Positions 59,651 through 64,000 of a DNA stretch of 64,000 nt are shown here, in pieces. The notes beneath the pieces were generated by a model. It was not told the DNA's origin, did no database searches, and saw only the letters and a program-made list of their open reading frames with translations. Numbering within the stretch: the first letter of the stretch is position 1; each line of letters starts with the position of its first letter. The position numbers and the translations under genes were made by a program. This DNA comes from Streptomyces sp. Ag109_O5-10 (GTDB lineage: Bacteria > Actinomycetota > Actinomycetes > Streptomycetales > Streptomycetaceae), in the NCBI RefSeq assembly GCF_900105755.1, contig NZ_FNTQ01000001.1, forward strand, positions 4,588,001 to 4,652,000, written 5' to 3'.

Positions 59651-60829
59651 GTGGACTTCACCTTCACCGAGGAGCAGTTGGCGGCGGCCGAGGCGGCGCG
59701 TGGGGTGTTCGCGGGGGTGGCGCCGGACGCGGTGCCGAGCCCCGCGCTGACCACCGGCGCCGTGGCCGAGCACTTCGACCGGGAGCTGTGGGACCGGCTG
59801 GCGGCCGCCGATCTGCTGAGTCTGCTGCTGGGCGAGGAGTACGGCGGCGCCGGTCTGGACGCCATCGCGCTGTGCCTGGTGTTGCGGGAGTCGGCGAAGG
59901 TGCTGGCCAGGGTGCCGTTGCTGGAGCACAGCGCGGCCCTGGCGACCGTGCAGAGGTACGGGTCGGCGGAGTTGCGGGACCGGCTGGCGGCGCGGGCCGG
60001 GCGGGGCGAGCTGGTGCTGAGCGTCGCCGCGAGCGGACGCACCGGGCACGACCCGGCCGAGCTGGCGGTGACCGCACGGCGGGACGGCGACACGTGGGTG
60101 CTGGACGGCGTGCAGACGGCGGTGCCGTGGGCGTACGACTCCGGTCTCGTCGTCGTACCGGCGCGCACCGAGGCGGACCGGAGCGTGCTGGCGCTGGTGG
60201 CACCGGGCGGCGAAGGGGCCGAAGGCTCCGCTGCCGAAGGCGCGGGCTCGGGCTCGGCCGGGGTGACGGTCGCCGGGCAGGTGTCGACCAGTGGGGAACG
60301 GCTCGGGGAGCTGCGGCTGGAGTCGGCGCGGGTCGCGGCGCGGGACGTGGTGATGGCGGACGGGGCCTGGGAGTGGCTGCGGCAGCTGCTGGTGACCGGA
60401 ACGTGCGCGCTGGCGCTCGGGGTGGGTGAGCGGGTGCTGCGGATGACCGGCGAGTACGCCGGCAGGCGGGAGCAGTTCGGGCATCCCATCGCCACGTTCC
60501 AGGCGGTGGCCGTGCAGGCCGCGGACCGGTACATCGACCTGCGGGCGATGGAGGCGACGCTGTGGCAGGCGGCGTGGCGGATCGCCTCGGGGGCGGCCGG
60601 GGCGCTGCCGGCGGCCGGGGACGTGGCGGTGGCGAAGATCTGGGCGGCCGAGGGGGTGCGGCGGGTGGTGCAGACCGCGCAGCACCTGCACGGGGGGTTC
60701 GGGGCCGACACGGAGTATGCGCTGCACCGGTACCACGCGTGGGCGAAGCAGATCGAGCTGGCGCTCGGGGGGGCCGGGGTTCACGAGGAGGCGCTGGGGG
60801 ATCTGCTCGCCGCGCATCCACTGGGGTAG
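59651..60829 (+). CDS. acyl-CoA dehydrogenase-like protein (steroid/CoA type)
   Basis: The 392-residue ACAD-fold protein has a short N domain, a middle beta region (VLSVAASGRTGHD in place of the usual TEPDAGSD) and a C-terminal domain ending HLHGGFGADTEYALHRYHAW. The usual catalytic Glu in a YEGT-type motif is not visible. It therefore resembles the subunits that pair with a second ACAD to make heteromeric enzymes in steroid side-chain degradation. The GTG at 59651 has GGAGGA upstream; the KstR-type box above it supports a role in lipid or sterol catabolism. Confidence 0.85.
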   Translation: MDFTFTEEQLAAAEAARGVFAGVAPDAVPSPALTTGAVAEHFDRELWDRLAAADLLSLLLGEEYGGAGLDAIALCLVLRESAKVLARVPLLEHSAALATVQRYGSAELRDRLAARAGRGELVLSVAASGRTGHDPAELAVTARRDGDTWVLDGVQTAVPWAYDSGLVVVPARTEADRSVLALVAPGGEGAEGSAAEGAGSGSAGVTVAGQVSTSGERLGELRLESARVAARDVVMADGAWEWLRQLLVTGTCALALGVGERVLRMTGEYAGRREQFGHPIATFQAVAVQAADRYIDLRAMEATLWQAAWRIASGAAGALPAAGDVAVAKIWAAEGVRRVVQTAQHLHGGFGADTEYALHRYHAWAKQIELALGGAGVHEEALGDLLAAHPLG

Positions 60830-60879
60830 TGGACGGAGAAGGGGGCGTTCGGGCGCGTGTGATCCGCGGGTAGGTGAGG

Positions 60880-60916
60880 GCTGGTCGCGCGGTGCCCCGC
60901 GCCCCTTACGGGGCGC
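60880..60916 (+). repeat. Dispersed intergenic element, copy 4
   Basis: GCTGGTCGCGCGGTGCC followed by the hairpin GCGCCCC-TTAC-GGGGCGC, between two convergent genes. Confidence 0.7.
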
Positions 60917-60933
60917 TGCACCGCGGGTTCCTC

Positions 60934-61281
60934 TCAGATGACGAAGCCCGGTTCGCCACTGTCCGTGACTACCTCGCGGCCCGCTGCCTGCCACACCTGC
61001 ATGCCGCCGTCGACGTTCACGGCGTCGACGCCCTGCTGGACCAGGTACATCGTGACCTGGGCCGAGCGGCCGCCGGAGCGGCAGATGACGTGGACGCGGG
61101 CGTCCTGGGGAGCCGCCTCGGTGAGCTCGCCGTAGCGGGCCACGAAGTCGCTGATCGGGATGTGCAGGGCACCGGCCGCGTGGCCCGCCTGCCACTCGTC
61201 GTCCTCGCGGACGTCCAGCAGGAAGTCGCCGTCCTTGAGGTCCGCGACCTCGACCGTGGGCACACGCGCTGCGAAGTTCAT
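60934..61281 (-). CDS. Rhodanese-domain protein
   Basis: The 115-residue single-domain sulfurtransferase has the active-site loop ICRSGGRS with Cys67 and the strand FLLDVREDDEWQAGH. It transfers sulfane sulfur, often in thiol homeostasis or cofactor assembly. ATG at 61281. Short gap to the convergent ACAD gene filled by the dispersed element. Confidence 0.93.
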   Translation of the reverse strand: MNFAARVPTVEVADLKDGDFLLDVREDDEWQAGHAAGALHIPISDFVARYGELTEAAPQDARVHVICRSGGRSAQVTMYLVQQGVDAVNVDGGMQVWQAAGREVVTDSGEPGFVI

Positions 61282-61312
61282 GTCCCCGACGCTACCCGAC
61301 CGGAGTGAAGGG

Positions 61313-62125
61313 CTACTCCTGGGTCAGCAGGGCCGCCAGTTCCGCCTCGCGTTCGGTCACGTCCTTGCGGAGCCGCTCGGCGATCTCGTCGAGAAGACCG
61401 TCGGGGTCGTCGGGGGCCAGGCGGAGCAGGCCGGCGATGGGGCCGTTCTCCAGCTCCTTGGCGACCAGGCCGAGCAGCTCCTTGCGCTGCGAGAGCCATT
61501 CCAGGCGGGCGTACAGCTCCTCGGCCCGGCTCGGCCTGCGCTCCGGCGGGACCGGGCCGGCCGCCCACTCCTCGGCCAGCTCGCGCAGCAGGGCCTCGTC
61601 GCCGCGGGCGTAGGCCGCGTTGACCCGGCTGAGGAACTCCTCGCGCCGCTCCTGCTCGGCCTCGTCCTGCACCAGGTCGGGGTGGGCCTTGCGAGCCAGC
61701 TCGCGGTAGAGCCGACGGGCCTCCTCGCTGGGGCGGACCCGCTGCGGCGGCCGGACCTCCTGCTCGGTGAGCATCGCGACGGCCTCCGGGAACAGGCCGT
61801 CGCTGTCCATCCAGCCGTGCAGCAGCTCCTCGACACCGGGGATGGGCAGGACCCGGGCGCGGGCCTCCTCGGCGGCGCGGATGTCCTCGGGGTCGCCGGT
61901 ACGGGCGGCCTTGGCCTCGGCGATCCGCGCGTCCAGCTCCTCGATGCGGAGGTAGAGGGGGCCGAGCTTCTGTTCGTGCAGGCGGGAGAAGTTCTCCACC
62001 TCGACGCGGAAGGTCTCGACCGCGATCTCGTACTCGATCAACGCCTGCTCGGCGGCCCGTACGGCCTGCTCCAGCCGTTCCTCGGGCCGCGGTGCCTGGG
62101 ACTGCTCAGCTTCCGGGGTCGTCAC
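61313..62125 (-). CDS. J-domain-like, coiled-coil protein
   Basis: The 270-residue cytoplasmic protein has an N-terminal coiled coil (about 20-95; LEQAVRAAEQALIEYEIAVE, RIEELDARIAEAKAAR). A J-domain-like segment (about 130-180) follows, with the His148-Pro-Asp150 motif (LARKAHPDLVQDEAEQERR, then FLSRVNAAYARGD). A charged helical C terminus completes it. The HPD motif normally stimulates Hsp70 ATPase, so it may be a DnaK cochaperone; the coiled coil could bind the client. ATG at 62125. Confidence 0.85.
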   Translation of the reverse strand: MTTPEAEQSQAPRPEERLEQAVRAAEQALIEYEIAVETFRVEVENFSRLHEQKLGPLYLRIEELDARIAEAKAARTGDPEDIRAAEEARARVLPIPGVEELLHGWMDSDGLFPEAVAMLTEQEVRPPQRVRPSEEARRLYRELARKAHPDLVQDEAEQERREEFLSRVNAAYARGDEALLRELAEEWAAGPVPPERRPSRAEELYARLEWLSQRKELLGLVAKELENGPIAGLLRLAPDDPDGLLDEIAERLRKDVTEREAELAALLTQE

Positions 62126-62134
62126 CCGACCAGC

Positions 62135-62614
62135 CTAGGGCCTGTCGTCGCCGTCGGTGGCCGGGACCCACTCGGCGACCAGATCAGTGCAGGCCACGAC
62201 GAGGGTGGCCGGGCGGCAGGCCAGCTCGTGGGTGCAGCCGCCGGGGTGCGGGAGGATCTCGTCGAGGATCACCTCGCCGAGCGAGGTGAGGTCGCAGGCG
62301 CCCAGGATGTCCGTCTGGAAGCGGGAGACGCCCGTGTAGCGGACGACCAGGTCCTCGTCGTGCTTGTGGCGGTCGTGACGGAAGCGGATCTCCATGCCGG
62401 CGGGGGCCGTGCGGCGCATGTCCACCGGGCGCAGGTCCTTCACGCAGCGGCGCCCGTCGAACTCGTAGTGGCGCGGGTCGGTGGCGAAGGCGCGGGCGCC
62501 GGGCGGCAGGCCGTCGGCGAGTTCCGGCAGCCGCGCCAGGTAGGGGCCGGGGTCGATGGAGACCGCGGCCGCGCCCTCGCCTTTCGCACCGTCGCTTATT
62601 TCGACGTACTTCAC
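62135..62614 (-). CDS. Hypothetical protein, 159 aa, with repeated translation starts
   Basis: Soluble protein of unknown family. Recognisable elements are GVSRFQTDILGACDLTSLGEVILDE (in part) and a Cys/His-bearing C-terminal half (HPGGCTHELACRPATL), which might bind metal. The GTG at 62614 begins VKYVEISDG. Four further in-frame starts (62632 GTG, 62650 GTG, 62668 TTG, 62686 GTG) lie upstream because the initiation region is an 18-bp repeat. Each would add six residues of the PRGADV type. It ends 9 bases before the J-domain gene. Confidence 0.75.
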   Translation of the reverse strand: MKYVEISDGAKGEGAAAVSIDPGPYLARLPELADGLPPGARAFATDPRHYEFDGRRCVKDLRPVDMRRTAPAGMEIRFRHDRHKHDEDLVVRYTGVSRFQTDILGACDLTSLGEVILDEILPHPGGCTHELACRPATLVVACTDLVAEWVPATDGDDRP

Positions 62615-62701
62615 ATCGGCACCTCTCGGCACATCGGCGCCTCTCGGCACATCAGTACCTCTGGGCAAAGCGGCACCTCTCGGCACATCCGCACCCTCCG
62701 G
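62612..62701 (-). repeat. 18-bp tandem repeat (5 units) carrying ribosome site and start codon
   Basis: Units begin at 62612, 62630, 62648, 62666 and 62684. On the coding strand each reads approximately CCGAGAGGTGCCGATGTG: an AGAGGTG-like ribosome site and an in-frame GTG (TTG in the fourth). Units differ by one to four bases. Confidence 0.9.
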
Positions 62702-62735
62702 AACACCGGAGGCCGCGAGCCGTGGATCACGCAGA

Positions 62736-64000
62736 TCACACCCCGAGCTCCGCCGCTATCCGGCCCGCCCGCACCGCGGTCACCAGTTCCTCGTGGTCCG
62801 CCTCCGTGCGGTCGGCGTAGGTCACCGCGAAGGCGGCGATCGCCTCGTCCAGCTCCTCGTTCTTGCCGCAGTAGCCGGCGATCAGGCGCGGGTCGGCGCT
62901 GTGCGAGTGGGCGCGGGCCAGCAGGGCGCCGGTCATCCTGCCGTAGTCGTCGATCTGGTCGGCGGACAGGGCGGCGGGGTCGACGCTGCCCTTGCGGTTG
63001 CGGAACTGGCGGACCTGGAACGGGCGGCCGTCCACCGTGGTCCAGCCGAGCAGGATGTCGCTGACCACCTGCATCCGCTTCTGGCCGAGGACCACCCGGC
63101 GGCCCTCGTGGTCGACGGCCGGCGTCTCGAAACCGGCCGTCGCGAGATGGGGGACGAGCGCGGACGGGCGGGCCTCCTTGACCTGGAGGATCAGCGGCTC
63201 GCCGCGGTGGTCGAGGAGGAGGACGACGTAGGAGCGGGTGCCGACGCTGCCGGTGCCGACGATCCGGAAGGCGACGTCGTGCGGGGTGTGCCGGGCGAGC
63301 AGCGGGTGGCGGTCCTCGGAGAGCGTGGTCACGTAGTGCTCCAGGGCGGCGGTGACCGCCTCCGCCTCCGCGTCCGGGACCCGGCGCAGCACCGGCACGG
63401 CGTCCACGAAGCGGCGGCCGCCGTCCTCGGTGGGCTCGGTGGAGCGGGCCGCGAACCGGCCGCTGGTGTTGGCGCGGGCCTTCTCCGAGACCCGGCGCAG
63501 GGTGCCGATCATGTCGTGGGCGTCGGAGTGGGAGACCAGTTCCTCGTCCGCGATCGCGTTCCACGCGTCCAGGACCGGGAGCTTGGCCAGCAGGCGCATG
63601 GTGCGGCGGTAGGCGCCGGCCGCGTCGCCGGCCGCCTTGCGGCACGTGTCCTCGTCGGCGCCCGCCTCCCGGCCGGCCAGCACCAGGGAGGCGGCGAGCC
63701 GCTTGAGGTCCCACTCCCAGGGACCGAGCGCCGTCTCGTCGAAGTCGTTCAGGTCGATGACGAGGTCGCCGCGCGGGTCGCCGTACAGGCCGAAGTTGGC
63801 CGCGTGGGCGTCGCCGCAGATCTGGGTGGCGATCCTGGTCGTCGGGGTGCGGGCCAGGTCGTGCGCCATCAGGCCGGCCGAGCCGCGCAGGAAGGCGAAC
63901 GGGCTCGCCGCCATCCTGCCGACCCTTATCGGGACCAGCTCCGGGATGCGGTCGCGGTTGGACTCCTCGACCGCGCGGACCGCGTCGGGGCGGGAGCCGT
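62736..64000 (-). CDS. DUF2252 family protein (N terminus beyond window)
   Basis: The frame is open from the stop at 62736 through 64000, so about 421 residues are present. The ATG at 63914 is internal, because upstream in-frame sequence (DRIPELVPIRVGRMA) is typical of the family. DUF2252 proteins have a kinase-like fold. Seen here are GDAHAANFGLYGDPRGD, DLNDFDETALGPWEWDLKRLA, KEARPSALVPH and GTGSVGTRSYVVLL. The function is unknown; the fold predicts a small-molecule phosphotransferase. Confidence 0.9.
   Translation of the reverse strand, partial: GSRPDAVRAVEESNRDRIPELVPIRVGRMAASPFAFLRGSAGLMAHDLARTPTTRIATQICGDAHAANFGLYGDPRGDLVIDLNDFDETALGPWEWDLKRLAASLVLAGREAGADEDTCRKAAGDAAGAYRRTMRLLAKLPVLDAWNAIADEELVSHSDAHDMIGTLRRVSEKARANTSGRFAARSTEPTEDGGRRFVDAVPVLRRVPDAEAEAVTAALEHYVTTLSEDRHPLLARHTPHDVAFRIVGTGSVGTRSYVVLLLDHRGEPLILQVKEARPSALVPHLATAGFETPAVDHEGRRVVLGQKRMQVVSDILLGWTTVDGRPFQVRQFRNRKGSVDPAALSADQIDDYGRMTGALLARAHSHSADPRLIAGYCGKNEELDEAIAAFAVTYADRTEADHEELVTAVRAGRIAAELGV

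Noticed and set aside
1..64000. tRNA and rRNA genes
   Set aside because: I found no cloverleaf with a TTCGA-type T loop or rRNA sequence between the genes; a dedicated covariance search was not possible.

Overview
The window is about 64 kb of very GC-rich actinomycete chromosome. GTG and TTG starts are frequent, and the gene content and order match the oriC-side core of a Streptomyces chromosome. The markers are metG, aspS, two bkd clusters, bkdR, the proteasome activator bpa, mycothiol-type enzymes and two PASTA/tail Ser/Thr kinases. A perfect ParB site (parS) and a near-perfect second one fit a position close to the replication origin. I identified no rRNA, tRNA or CRISPR.

Layout. 1-6.4 kb: 3' end of a vWA protein, metG, a small hypothetical gene, a decayed intradiol dioxygenase and a caspase-protein kinase fusion that carries a TTA (bldA-type) codon. 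6.4-16 kb: aspS, a PAS-GAF-SpoIIE-ATPase phosphatase, an AI-2E family permease, a 45-bp tandem repeat, pirin, a secreted beta-propeller protein and an SseB-like protein. 16-30 kb: fatty-acid and peptide metabolism (acyl-CoA dehydrogenase, M18 aminopeptidase), thioredoxin-NHL protein, cupin, GlxA/AraC regulator coupled to a LURP-one protein, a palindromic MITE-like element, nitrilase, mycothiol-dependent isomerase-type protein, methyltransferase, GntR-MFS operon, D-Ala-D-Ala carboxypeptidase and a truncated BRO-N protein. 30-40 kb: the bkdA2B2C2 operon, an APH-type kinase, a divergent pair of membrane Ser/Thr kinases and bpa. 40-45 kb: surface protein, quinone oxidoreductase and a coupled mobA-moeA-K+ channel operon. 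45-53.5 kb: bkdA1B1C1, bkdR, a TetR regulator, and divergent paaH-like and paaN-like genes. 53.5-64 kb: simple repeats, an SPOUT methyltransferase/HTTM/DUF5819 operon, pepN, a second acyl-CoA dehydrogenase behind a KstR-type box, rhodanese, a J-domain-like protein, a hypothetical gene whose translation start sits in 18-bp repeats, and a DUF2252 protein cut by the window end.

How the genes work together. The two bkd operons encode E1alpha, E1beta and E2 of branched-chain 2-oxoacid dehydrogenase, which supplies the acyl-CoA starters for branched fatty acids. BkdR (Lrp type) is divergent from bkd1. A TetR gene next to paaH/paaN probably recognises a 14-bp palindrome. The palindrome occurs in the paaH-paaN promoter region and again, one base different, between bkdA1 and bkdR, which suggests shared control of acyl-CoA metabolism. 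The caspase-kinase fusion in a local patch of gene turnover between metG and aspS is the best candidate for an undescribed system. It could be a programmed-death or defence effector that senses through its kinase or C-terminal part and is gated by the bldA tRNA; that function is inference.
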